From Parazoarcus communis (lineage in GTDB: Bacteria; Pseudomonadota; Gammaproteobacteria; Burkholderiales; Rhodocyclaceae), in contig NZ_CP022188.1 in the NCBI RefSeq assembly GCF_003111665.1, forward strand, positions 1,674,001-1,738,000: a stretch of 64,000 nucleotides of DNA, written 5' to 3'. Under the pieces are notes generated by a model. It was not told the DNA's origin. It saw nothing but the letters and a program-made list of their open reading frames with translations, and did no database searches. Of this stretch, positions 27,399 to 35,851 are shown piece by piece (the stretch's first letter is position 1; each line of letters starts with the position of its first letter). The position numbers and the translations under genes are program-made.

Positions 27399-29219
27399 TC
27401 AGCGGGCGCGATCGAGCACTTCGGCAAAGGCCTGCGCCGGCATGAATCCGACCACACGCAAACCGTCACGCTCCTTGCCTGCAGGGTCGAAAAAGATGAT
27501 GCCGGGTGGCCCGAACAGGCCGAAGCGCTTGAGCAGCGCCTTGTGTTCGTCGTTGTTGTCGGTGACGTCGGCCTTGAGCAGCAGCATCTGGCTCATGCGT
27601 CCGGCCACTTGCGGGTCGGAGAAGGTGAAGCGCTCCATCTCCTTGCACGAGACGCACCAGTCGGCGTAGAAATCGAGCATCACCGGGCGGTCTGTGGCTG
27701 CGAGGCGGGCGTCGAGCTCGGCAATCGATCCGACCTTCTCGAAGGCCGGTGCGGGTGCCGTGGCAGCGGCTTCGGCGCGGAGGACGGCCAGCGGTTGCAG
27801 CGGATCGCGCGAGCCGGCCATGGCGCCCACCAGCATGGCTGCACCGCCGATCAGCAGCATCACGCCCACACCTTTCCAGAAACGCTGCCAGCCCTTGGCG
27901 CCGGGCGGCAGGGGGTCGATGGCGTGCAGGAAAATGCCCGAGAACAACAGCAGCGCTGCCCACGCAAGCATGCTGGCCAGCGCGGGCAGCACCGGCATCA
28001 GCATCCACACCGCAACCGCCAGCAAGAGTACGCCGAAGGCTTTCTTGATACCTTCCATCCACGGCCCCGTCCTGGGCAGAACCGAACGTGCAGCGAGACC
28101 CACAGCGAGCAGCGGCATGCCCATGCCAAGCGCCATCACGAACAGCGCAAAGCCGCCGAGCACCGCGTCGCCCGTCTGCGCGATGTAGAGCAGGGCCCCC
28201 GCCAGCGGGGCGGCCACACAGGGGCCGACGATCAGTGCCGAGAGCACGCCCATCACCGCCACGCCACCGAGGTGGCCGCCCTTGTTGTGACTGGCGGTAT
28301 CGGCCAGTTTGCTCTGCAGCGACGACGGCAGCTGCAGTTCGTAGAAGCCGAACATCGACAGCGACAGCGCAACGAACACCAGCGCAAAGCTCGACAGCAC
28401 CCAGACGTTCTGCAATGCGGCCGACAGCAATGTGCCGGTGAGGCCGGCGGCCACGCCGGCGGCGGCATAGGTGACCGCCATGCCCAGCACGTAGGCGAGC
28501 GACAGCATGAAGGCGCGGCCGCGCGAGATGTGATGACCGTGACCGACGATGATGCCCGACAGGATGGGGATCATCGGGAAGGTGCAGGGGGTGAAGGCCA
28601 GCAGCAGCCCGAAGCCGAAGAAGCTCGCCAGCACCAGCGGGATGCTTGCATTCCTGAGCAGGCCGGCGATGCGGCCGCTCTCGTCGCCGCTGACCGCAGA
28701 TGCTGCGCCGGATGCCGTTGCGGCCGGTGTCGACGCCGCATTCGGCGCCTGGTCGAGCGCACGTTGCAGCAGGCTGTTGCCCGCCGGTGCGGCGCTCGTG
28801 GTGAGATCGATGTCGGCCGATTGCGGGGTGGGCGGATAGCAGATGCCGCCGTCCCAGCAGCCCTGACTGCTCACATGGAGAACGAAGCGCTTGACGTCGG
28901 CCGGTGCGGTGACCGGCAGCAGGATGCGCAGCTCACCGCGATAGGTTTCGACTTCGCCGAAGAACTCGTCCTGCTTGATCTTGCCGGGCGGACGGTCGGG
29001 TTCGCCCAGCACCACGCTCGCCGGCTCGGCATCGAAACGGAACTTGCTGCCGTAAAGGTAGTAATCGGGCGCCACGTCGAACACGACTTCGACCGTTTGC
29101 GGGTCGAGTGCGCGGGCCGTCATCGCAAAGGCCTTTTCCGGTTCGATGGGATCGGCGGCCTGGCCGGGCAGGGAAAACAGGCTCGCCAGCAGGGCGAGCA
29201 GGATCAGCAGACGTTGCAT
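27399..29219 (-). CDS. dsbD: DsbD, thiol:disulfide interchange protein
   Basis: A 606-residue membrane protein. A signal peptide (1-22) leads into the N-terminal periplasmic domain, with its cysteine pair around 'QGCWDGGICYPP'. Then come eight or so membrane spans with 'AFTPCTFPMIPILSG' and 'ALIVGPCVAAPLAGAL', whose cysteines carry electrons across the membrane. The C-terminal thioredoxin-like domain has 'DFYADWCVSCKEMERF' (CxxC). It moves reducing power from cytoplasmic thioredoxin to periplasmic DsbC and cytochrome c maturation. cutA lies 15 nt upstream on the same strand, as is frequent. Confidence 0.94.
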   Translation of the reverse strand: MQRLLILLALLASLFSLPGQAADPIEPEKAFAMTARALDPQTVEVVFDVAPDYYLYGSKFRFDAEPASVVLGEPDRPPGKIKQDEFFGEVETYRGELRILLPVTAPADVKRFVLHVSSQGCWDGGICYPPTPQSADIDLTTSAAPAGNSLLQRALDQAPNAASTPAATASGAASAVSGDESGRIAGLLRNASIPLVLASFFGFGLLLAFTPCTFPMIPILSGIIVGHGHHISRGRAFMLSLAYVLGMAVTYAAAGVAAGLTGTLLSAALQNVWVLSSFALVFVALSLSMFGFYELQLPSSLQSKLADTASHNKGGHLGGVAVMGVLSALIVGPCVAAPLAGALLYIAQTGDAVLGGFALFVMALGMGMPLLAVGLAARSVLPRTGPWMEGIKKAFGVLLLAVAVWMLMPVLPALASMLAWAALLLFSGIFLHAIDPLPPGAKGWQRFWKGVGVMLLIGGAAMLVGAMAGSRDPLQPLAVLRAEAAATAPAPAFEKVGSIAELDARLAATDRPVMLDFYADWCVSCKEMERFTFSDPQVAGRMSQMLLLKADVTDNNDEHKALLKRFGLFGPPGIIFFDPAGKERDGLRVVGFMPAQAFAEVLDRAR

Positions 29220-29234
29220 CGTGTTCTTTTCGTG

Positions 29235-29570
29235 TCAGGAGGCAGGCGCGTCGGGCGCGGTTTCGTTCTCGATCCAGCCGAGGTAGGCGGCAAGGCCAAG
29301 CTCGATAGGGACTGCAACAATCTCGGGAAGTTCGTAAGGGTGTGCTTCGACGATCGCCGCCTCGAGTGCGGCGTAGCACGCGGCCGTGGTCTTGATCAGC
29401 ATCGGCACCTCGGTGCTGCGCTCGGTTTCTCCCTGCCAGCGATACACCGATGTGCAGGGGGCAAGGATGTTGACGCAGGCGGCTAGGCGCTGCGCGACCA
29501 GTCGCTCGGCGAGCGCCTCGGCCGCAGGCTGGTCGGGCAGGTTGGTGAGGACGATGAGGTTCGGAGTCAT
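29235..29570 (-). CDS. cutA: CutA, divalent-cation tolerance protein
   Basis: A 111-residue protein: 'LTNLPDQPAAEALAERLVAQRLAACVNI' and 'SVYRWQGETERSTEVPMLIKT' are the CutA1 trimer signature, and 'HPYELPEIVAVPI' the conserved end. Implicated in copper tolerance, though its biochemical role is unsettled. Pairing with dsbD is a common gene order. Confidence 0.94.
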   Translation of the reverse strand: MTPNLIVLTNLPDQPAAEALAERLVAQRLAACVNILAPCTSVYRWQGETERSTEVPMLIKTTAACYAALEAAIVEAHPYELPEIVAVPIELGLAAYLGWIENETAPDAPAS

Positions 29571-29674
29571 GTCGGGGATCGTGCGGGAGCGTGAGCGCCA
29601 TTATCGCGGAGTCGCGGCGATCGCGGCTTGCCTTCAGTCAATTCGGCAGCGATCGCGTCACGTCGATGCGCTTG

Positions 29675-30232
29675 TCACGGCAAGGGCTGAATGCGGCCCG
29701 CGAGTTCGAGCTCGTCGCCAGCGATGCGCATGATGATGAGTTCGCCCGAAACCGGATAGACCCCGCTCAGCGCCGTGATGTTCACCTGATGCGTGACCAG
29801 GATCAGTGGTCCTGCTGCGGTGTCCGCGTCCCGCACCAGGGCGCGCACGGCGGCACTGCGCTCCGCAGCCTGATCGCGCTCGTTGAAGAAGGAGTCCAGC
29901 GCCGGCGTCGGAATGACCGGGCCGAGGCCGAGCAGGCGCGCGGTGTCGAGGCAGCGGCACCAGCGACTCGAGTGGAGGGTGGCGCGGGTGATGCCCTGCG
30001 CGCGCAAGCGTTCGCCGGTAGCGGTGGCCTGAGCGCGCCCCGCGGGGGAGAGGTTGCGCTGGGTGCTGCAGTCCCCGAGCACGAAGCCCGCCGGGTCTCC
30101 GATGCCGGGGGCGGGCGCATGGCGCATCAGCGCTACATGTCCGCCCGCACGGAGGGCCGCCCAGAGGGATTCGTCATCGGCGATCGCCCCTGTGCTGAAC
30201 AGCAACAACAGGCAGGTCATCAGGCTTCTCAT
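29675..30232 (-). CDS. Periplasmic histidine phosphatase-family protein
   Basis: A 185-residue protein of the phosphoglycerate-mutase-like (SixA) clan. The start at 30232 gives a signal peptide ending AIA and has GGAG upstream; an in-frame ATG at 30244 is also possible. The catalytic 'ALMRHAPAPG' (RH) and the C-terminal 'LVTHQVNITALSG' (H) are present, as is the 'SSRWCRCLDTARLL' phosphate pocket. Substrate unknown. Convergence with the neighbouring cytochrome c gene is avoided: the two diverge from about 30.3 kb. Confidence 0.82.
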   Translation of the reverse strand: MRSLMTCLLLLFSTGAIADDESLWAALRAGGHVALMRHAPAPGIGDPAGFVLGDCSTQRNLSPAGRAQATATGERLRAQGITRATLHSSRWCRCLDTARLLGLGPVIPTPALDSFFNERDQAAERSAAVRALVRDADTAAGPLILVTHQVNITALSGVYPVSGELIIMRIAGDELELAGRIQPLP

Positions 30233-30479
30233 GCCGGTCTCCATTCTCGCGTTTCACGTGAGGCGCTGTGCGGGCACGCCGCAAGGCCATGCTGGGTCCG
30301 ACGGACGCCGGGTTTGCGCCTGATCAAGCCTGCACCGTTAAGCCCAAGGTAGAATCCACGAGCGCGCACCAGAGCGCGTAGAGCAATGCTGAAGGCAGCG
30401 GAACGATGTTTTGGCTCTATGTCTAAAGTTATAAATTTCGATGACATGTTCAGGGCTGTTGATTGTCAGGAGAGTGTTG

Positions 30480-31136
30480 ATGTTTCATACGAATGCCAGG
30501 CAGTTTCTGGCCTTGGCCTGCTGCCTGTTCATGCTTGGCGGACTGCCGCTATCGTCGTTCGGCGCGGCAGATGCGGTTGCGGCAGACAAACTGGTTGCGC
30601 AACTGCAAAGCAGTCCGGCTGATCTGCAGGCGGCGCAGGCCGAGGGCAGGAAGTCCTCGGCATTCTGCGCAAACTGCCACGGCGAGACTGGCATGAGCCG
30701 CTATCCCGAAGTCCCCAATCTGGCCGCTCAGCATCCCGACTATCTGCTCAGGCAGATCGATGCCTTTCTGACCGGCAAGCGCAAGAATGAGTTCATGCAG
30801 GGCCTGATGAAAGTGCTCAGCGAACGCGACAAGGCAGCCGTTGCGCTTTTTTACGCGGCCGCTCCGGTGCAGCCCGCGACTGCGCCCGGCCCCCGTGCCG
30901 GGGAGGGTGAGGCCTACTTTGCCAGGCTGTGCGCGCGCTGCCACCGCGACGATGCACGCGGTGGCGACACGTTTCCCCGTCTGGCCGGGCAGCAGCGCGA
31001 ATATATCCGCCTCAGTCTGACGCGCTATCTGACGCAGTCGGGAGAACGTTTCTACGCACCGATGACGGCAGCCGTCACCCAACTCGGCAAGGACAACATC
31101 GATGCGGTCGCCGACTACCTCTCCGGGCTGAAGTAG
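30480..31136 (+). CDS. Dihaem cytochrome c (c4-like)
   Basis: A 218-residue periplasmic protein with a signal peptide (about 1-29) and two haem c sites, CANCH (63-67) and CARCH (151-155), each in a small cytochrome c domain, as in cytochrome c4. Such proteins donate electrons to terminal oxidases or nitrogen-oxide reductases. The start at 30480 follows AGGAG; an earlier start at 30441 lacks one. It stands alone, 121 nt before the TonB receptor. Confidence 0.86.
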   Translation: MFHTNARQFLALACCLFMLGGLPLSSFGAADAVAADKLVAQLQSSPADLQAAQAEGRKSSAFCANCHGETGMSRYPEVPNLAAQHPDYLLRQIDAFLTGKRKNEFMQGLMKVLSERDKAAVALFYAAAPVQPATAPGPRAGEGEAYFARLCARCHRDDARGGDTFPRLAGQQREYIRLSLTRYLTQSGERFYAPMTAAVTQLGKDNIDAVADYLSGLK

Positions 31137-31257
31137 GAGTCGCCTACAATGGTGCTGCATTCTCCGTTATGGGATGCGCGGGCCGCTTCAGGCAATCCGT
31201 TACGGCATGTGCCGCACATTCGGCCTGTGAATCAAACGCCGAAACCGGCTTGGAACA

Positions 31258-33264
31258 ATGAAACAAGATGCCGCACAGAATCTGACGCAGGACCGGCGGA
31301 TACGATCGCTGCTTCTTGCACTTGCATTCGGACTCGCGTCCCATGGCAGTACCGTGTCTGCCGCAGGGGCTGATGAGTTCGAGCTTGCCGAGTTGTCACT
31401 CGACGATCTGTTGCGAATCGAAGTCGTGGGCGCGACGCGCTACGCGCAGCCCTTGTCCGACACCCCCGCCTCGGTCACCGTCATTGGCGCTGACGAACTG
31501 CGGAACCAGGGCTATCGCAATCTCGGTGAGGCGCTTTCCACCGTGCGCGGCGTGTTTACGTCCGGCGACCAGAACTATACGTACCTCGGCGTCAGAGGCT
31601 TCAACCGCTCCGGCGATTACAACTCCCGCGTGCTGCTGGTCACCGACGGCGCCCGGCGCAACGACGCACTTTTCGATCAGGCCCTGATCGGCAATGAGTC
31701 TCCGGTCGAGATCGACTGGATCAAGCGCCTCGAGTTCGTGTCCGGTCCATCCTCGGCTGTATATGGGGGCAACGCGCTGTTCGGGATCATCAACCTGGTG
31801 ATGCTCGATGGTAGTGATGTCAATGGCACGCGGGTCAGTGTCGATGCGGGTAGCGGGCAGAGCCGGCGCGTCGGTGTGGTCGCCGGCCAGCGCATGGAGG
31901 GCGGGGGCGACTGGTTCCTCGGCTTCGCCGCCTACGGTGCCGAGGGCAAGGACCGCTACTACCAGGAATACGACAGCGGCCCGAGCGATGGCTGGGCGCG
32001 CGGCCTCGATGGTGAGCACTACCACAAGATCTATGGCAAGTTGAGACTTGGCAACTGGCGTCTGCTGGGCAGCTTCTCGACGCGCGACAAGGCGATGCCG
32101 GGCGCGCCATTCGGCACGGTGTTCGGCGAACCCGGCAGCGAGATCCTCGACCGCAGCTCGCTGCTCGAACTGTCCTACGATGACACCCTGAGCACCGGGT
32201 GGCAGCAGCATTTTTCGGTCTTCAGCGGTGCCTACCTTTACCAGGGTGATTACCGCTACGTGGGCGGGGTTGCGAATCGTGACGAGGCTGTTGCCGACTG
32301 GAGCGGACTGAACTACCGGCTGAACGGAACTGCAGGCGAAAGTCACCGCTGGATGCTCGGTACCGAAGCGCAGTGGAACACCACCCTGAAGCAGCGCAAT
32401 TTCGATCGGGAGCCCTACACTGAGGTCCTGAACACCAACGATCCCTCAAGCACGTTCGGCGTGTTCGTGCAGGACGAATGGCGCTTCCACCCGCAGTGGC
32501 TGCTCAATCTGAGCCTGCGTCACGACAAGCACAGCGACTACGCCGCCATCATTTCGCCCCGGATTGCGCTGATCTACCAGCCCGACCGGGACCTGACCCT
32601 GAGAGCGGCCTACATGCATTCGTATCGGCCGCCCAATGCCTACGAACGCTACTACGTCGACGGGGTGTTGCAGAAGGCGAATCCGGACCTCGATCCAGAG
32701 CGGATCCGCAGCGTCGAGCTCGCGGCCGATGTTCGCCTCGGTCGCAGCGGCAGGGCTGGCGTCAGTATTTATCGCAACGTCATCTACGACATGATCGGCG
32801 AGCAGCTCGACGCGAACGACGGCATGTGGGCCTATGCCAATCTGCCGCGAGTGCGGGTTCATGGCGTCGAAGTTGATGCCGAACACAGCTGGTCGGGCGG
32901 GTATGTGCTTCGCGGCAGCCTTGCATGGCAGCGTTCGCGCCTGAGCGATGGCGGCAGCCTGAAAAACTCGCCGGACCTGCTCGGGAAGGTGGTGTTTTCG
33001 ATGCCGCTGGATTCACGCTGGAAGCTGTCCGGCCAGTGGCAGGGCATGACGTCCCGGCAGTCGAAATCGGACCGGGTTCCCGGTCATGGCGTGCTCAACG
33101 TCGTGCTGTCGTCGGCCCCGCTTGCCGGTTGGGGCGAGTGGAGCGTCGGCGTCTACAACCTCACTGATCAGCGCTACGCCGACCCCGCCTCGTCCGCCTT
33201 CGTGCAGGACAGCATCGACCAGGACCGGCGGCAGATTCGCGTGCGCTGGCAGGTGGCGCTGTGA
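31258..33264 (+). CDS. TonB-dependent outer-membrane receptor
   Basis: A 668-residue receptor with a signal peptide (cleaved about residue 36). The plug domain shows 'DTPASVTVIGADELRNQGYRNLGEALSTV', 'YLGVRGFNRSGDYNSRVLLV' and 'EFVSGPSSAVYGGNALFGIINLV'. The beta-barrel part includes 'LRAAYMHSYRPPNAYERYY' and ends in a barrel-type C-terminus '...RQIRVRWQVAL'. No strong ribosome site precedes the ATG. The stop overlaps the yfiR-like start (GTGA), which suggests that ligand uptake or sensing at the outer membrane is tied to the c-di-GMP genes behind it. Confidence 0.9.
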   Translation: MKQDAAQNLTQDRRIRSLLLALAFGLASHGSTVSAAGADEFELAELSLDDLLRIEVVGATRYAQPLSDTPASVTVIGADELRNQGYRNLGEALSTVRGVFTSGDQNYTYLGVRGFNRSGDYNSRVLLVTDGARRNDALFDQALIGNESPVEIDWIKRLEFVSGPSSAVYGGNALFGIINLVMLDGSDVNGTRVSVDAGSGQSRRVGVVAGQRMEGGGDWFLGFAAYGAEGKDRYYQEYDSGPSDGWARGLDGEHYHKIYGKLRLGNWRLLGSFSTRDKAMPGAPFGTVFGEPGSEILDRSSLLELSYDDTLSTGWQQHFSVFSGAYLYQGDYRYVGGVANRDEAVADWSGLNYRLNGTAGESHRWMLGTEAQWNTTLKQRNFDREPYTEVLNTNDPSSTFGVFVQDEWRFHPQWLLNLSLRHDKHSDYAAIISPRIALIYQPDRDLTLRAAYMHSYRPPNAYERYYVDGVLQKANPDLDPERIRSVELAADVRLGRSGRAGVSIYRNVIYDMIGEQLDANDGMWAYANLPRVRVHGVEVDAEHSWSGGYVLRGSLAWQRSRLSDGGSLKNSPDLLGKVVFSMPLDSRWKLSGQWQGMTSRQSKSDRVPGHGVLNVVLSSAPLAGWGEWSVGVYNLTDQRYADPASSAFVQDSIDQDRRQIRVRWQVAL

Positions 33265-33809
33265 GCCAGTCTGCGATGCGTTTTCTCGTTCTGGTCTGCG
33301 CCGCCGTGCTGGCATTCGCGGTCGCGCTGCCTGGCCATGCGATGGCTCAGCAACGGGCCCCCGAACCCGACCTCAAGGCGGCCATCCTGATCAACATGCT
33401 GCTGTTCATCGACTGGCCAGTGTCTGACGCGCAGCCGGGCGAAGCCCTGTCCGTGTGCTACTTCAGAAGCAGTCCGGTTGCGGACGCGCTGGTCGCGCTC
33501 GATGGCCGGATGATCCGCAACAGGCTGCTCAGCGTGAAGCAGGTCGATGCCAGTGCGCTCGGTCGTTGCCATGCGGCCTATCTTGCGCCGGGCGACGATG
33601 CGCTGCTGAGCCGCATGCGCGGCGACGTGCTGCCCGGCGGCGTGCTGCTTGCCGGTGACACGCCGGGCTATCTTGACCGTGGGGTCATGATCAACCTCGA
33701 GCTGGCCGCGGGGAAAGTCGCCTTCGATGTCGACCTGCCTGCGCTGCGCCGCTCCGGGCTGAACCTGAGCTCGAAGGCGCTGCGTCTTGCGCGCTCGGTG
33801 AGGGAGTAG
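33261..33809 (+). CDS. YfiR-family (DUF4154) periplasmic protein
   Basis: A 182-residue protein with a signal peptide (to about residue 28, AMA-QQ). 'KAAILINMLLFIDWP', 'LSVCYFRSSP', the cysteine in 'ALGRCHAAYLA', 'GGVLLAGDTPGYLDRGVMINLELAAGKVAFDVDLPALRRSGLNLSSKALRLA' region match YfiR, the periplasmic inhibitor of the YfiN diguanylate cyclase. It starts at a GTG overlapping the TonB gene stop and ends 2 nt before the GGDEF-EAL gene, so all three are probably translated together. Confidence 0.85.
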   Translation: MSQSAMRFLVLVCAAVLAFAVALPGHAMAQQRAPEPDLKAAILINMLLFIDWPVSDAQPGEALSVCYFRSSPVADALVALDGRMIRNRLLSVKQVDASALGRCHAAYLAPGDDALLSRMRGDVLPGGVLLAGDTPGYLDRGVMINLELAAGKVAFDVDLPALRRSGLNLSSKALRLARSVRE

Positions 33810-33811
33810 GC

Positions 33812-35737
33812 ATGGCCGTCGCACACCGCCTTCCGCGCGCTCACCGTCTGAGCTTCCTGTCGACCGGCCTGGCGCTGCTCATTGCCTTCGTCCTGCTGAT
33901 CGTTCATCAGTATTTCGTCGGACGCCAGGTCCTGCTTGACGAGCTCGCGACCGAAGCCGCGATCATTGCCGAGAACAGCAACGCTGCGGTGGTGTTCAAC
34001 GATGCCGGCGCAGCGGGCGAGATCATTGCGGCCATCCGCCTGACGCCGCGCATCCTGTCGGGGGCACTGTACCGTGCCGACAACAGTTTCCTGGCCTCGT
34101 GGCCGGAGAATGATCCGGCTTTTCCGCCCTCGCTGGAGCCGGACATCGACGGCGACTGGCTCGGCGCCAATGCGCTGCCGAGCGAAACCACGCTGGGTCT
34201 GATGGGTGGGGTGATGCGCGAAGCGGTTCGGGTGGAGGATGGCACCGTCGGCACCCTGGTCCTGAACGTGGATTTCAGCTCCCTGTACTGGCGCCTGCTC
34301 GAATATGCGGGCGGTGTGCTCGGTATTGCATCGGTGGCGCTGAGCCTCGCCTATCGTCTCACCGGCAGGTTGCGCAAGCAGGTGTCCAGCACTGAACGAC
34401 GCCTGGAGCGCCTCGCCCTGTACGACCATGTCACCAGCCTGCCCAACCGGCGCCTGTTCGAACAGGAGCTGCGCAAGGCTGTTGGCCGTGTCGGGCGCGA
34501 CGCGAATTCGGCTGCGCTGCTTTTCCTGGATGTCGACGACTTCAAGAAGGTCAACGACTCTTTCGGCCACGAGGTCGGTGATCAGGTGCTGTGCATGATC
34601 GGGCAGCGCCTGTTGCACACCGTGCGCAACGGCGATGTCGTTGCGCGCATTGGCGGGGACGAGTTTGCCGTGGTGCTGTTCGATATCGGTGGCCCGGACA
34701 ATGCGGCAATGGTGGCCCGTAACCTGATTGCGGCGATCGGCAAGCCGTTCTCGACCGAGCCCACGCCGACCCATATCGGGCTCAGTGTGGGCATCTCCAT
34801 GATGCCGGTCGATGGCGACGATCCGGCTGCCTTGCTGCGCCACGCCGACATGGCGATGTATGTCGCCAAGGCGCTGGGCAAGAACCGCTTCCAGTTCTTT
34901 TCCGAAGCGATCGACGGCAAGGTGCGCCAGGATCTCAGGCTTGAGTCCGCCTTGCGCCAGGCACTGGAGAACAACGGCACAGGCCTGTGGGTCGCCTATC
35001 AGCCCAAGCTGTGCGCGCAAACGCGAGAGGTGGTCGGTGTGGAAGCGCTGGCGCGCTGGCGCATGCCGGATGGTCAGGCGGTTTCACCGGGCGAGTTCAT
35101 TCCGGTGGCGGAGCGCACGGGCCTGATCTCCGCGCTCGGCGACTGCATGCTGGAACGGATCTGCACGGATCTCGGCCTTCTGCGAGCCGCCGGCTTCGAG
35201 TTGCCCACGGTCGCGGTCAACGTGTCCTCGCACCAGCTGCTCCAGGGCGCGGCCCTGGTTGAGCGCTTCTGCGACACGATTGCCGCCCACGGCGAAGCCG
35301 TGTGCAGGTTCGAGTTCGAACTCACCGAAAGTGCGCTGACCGATGCGCGTGGTGCCACGGTGCTTGAGGCGTTCCGCCTTGCCGGCTTCAAACTGTCCAT
35401 CGACGACTTTGGCACCGGCTACTCGTCGCTGGGTTATCTGAAGCGTTTCGATGTGAGTACGCTGAAGATCGATCAGGGCTTCGTGCGTGACCTGCCGGCG
35501 GACCAGGAGGATGCGGCGATCGTCATTGCCGTCATCCAGATGGCGCATGCACTGGGCATTAACGTGGTGGCCGAGGGCGTCGAAACCGAGGCTCAGGCAG
35601 ACTTCCTGCGTGCCAACGGATGCGACGTGTTGCAGGGCTATCTGCTAGGCGTACCGATGCCGGTGAGCGAACTTGCCAACTATCTGCGCAAGCATCGGAC
35701 GCTTGCAAAGAGCGTGCATGCCGGGCATCCGATCTGA
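33812..35737 (+). CDS. YfiN-like membrane GGDEF-EAL protein
   Basis: A 641-residue protein. Two membrane spans (about 16-36 and 165-185) bracket a periplasmic sensor resembling the CHASE8 domain of YfiN ('ELATEAAIIAENSNAAVVFND'). The cytoplasmic GGDEF domain is intact (RIGGDEF, near residue 280) with an inhibitory RNGD I-site. Unlike YfiN there is also a full EAL domain: 'GVEALARW', 'FELTESAL', 'IDDFGTGYSSL', 'KIDQGFV' and 'EGVETEAQ'. It could therefore both make and degrade c-di-GMP, with YfiR as likely periplasmic regulator. Confidence 0.9.
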   Translation: MAVAHRLPRAHRLSFLSTGLALLIAFVLLIVHQYFVGRQVLLDELATEAAIIAENSNAAVVFNDAGAAGEIIAAIRLTPRILSGALYRADNSFLASWPENDPAFPPSLEPDIDGDWLGANALPSETTLGLMGGVMREAVRVEDGTVGTLVLNVDFSSLYWRLLEYAGGVLGIASVALSLAYRLTGRLRKQVSSTERRLERLALYDHVTSLPNRRLFEQELRKAVGRVGRDANSAALLFLDVDDFKKVNDSFGHEVGDQVLCMIGQRLLHTVRNGDVVARIGGDEFAVVLFDIGGPDNAAMVARNLIAAIGKPFSTEPTPTHIGLSVGISMMPVDGDDPAALLRHADMAMYVAKALGKNRFQFFSEAIDGKVRQDLRLESALRQALENNGTGLWVAYQPKLCAQTREVVGVEALARWRMPDGQAVSPGEFIPVAERTGLISALGDCMLERICTDLGLLRAAGFELPTVAVNVSSHQLLQGAALVERFCDTIAAHGEAVCRFEFELTESALTDARGATVLEAFRLAGFKLSIDDFGTGYSSLGYLKRFDVSTLKIDQGFVRDLPADQEDAAIVIAVIQMAHALGINVVAEGVETEAQADFLRANGCDVLQGYLLGVPMPVSELANYLRKHRTLAKSVHAGHPI

Positions 35738-35851
35738 TCGGCGCTGCGCAAAATCGCATGGAAGGGAGGTGGAGGTGTCGGCTATGATGCGTCTGCCCAT
35801 GTTTATAGCTAAAGCATTATCCCCTCGTGCCATGAAGGGAGCGGGGAGCCA

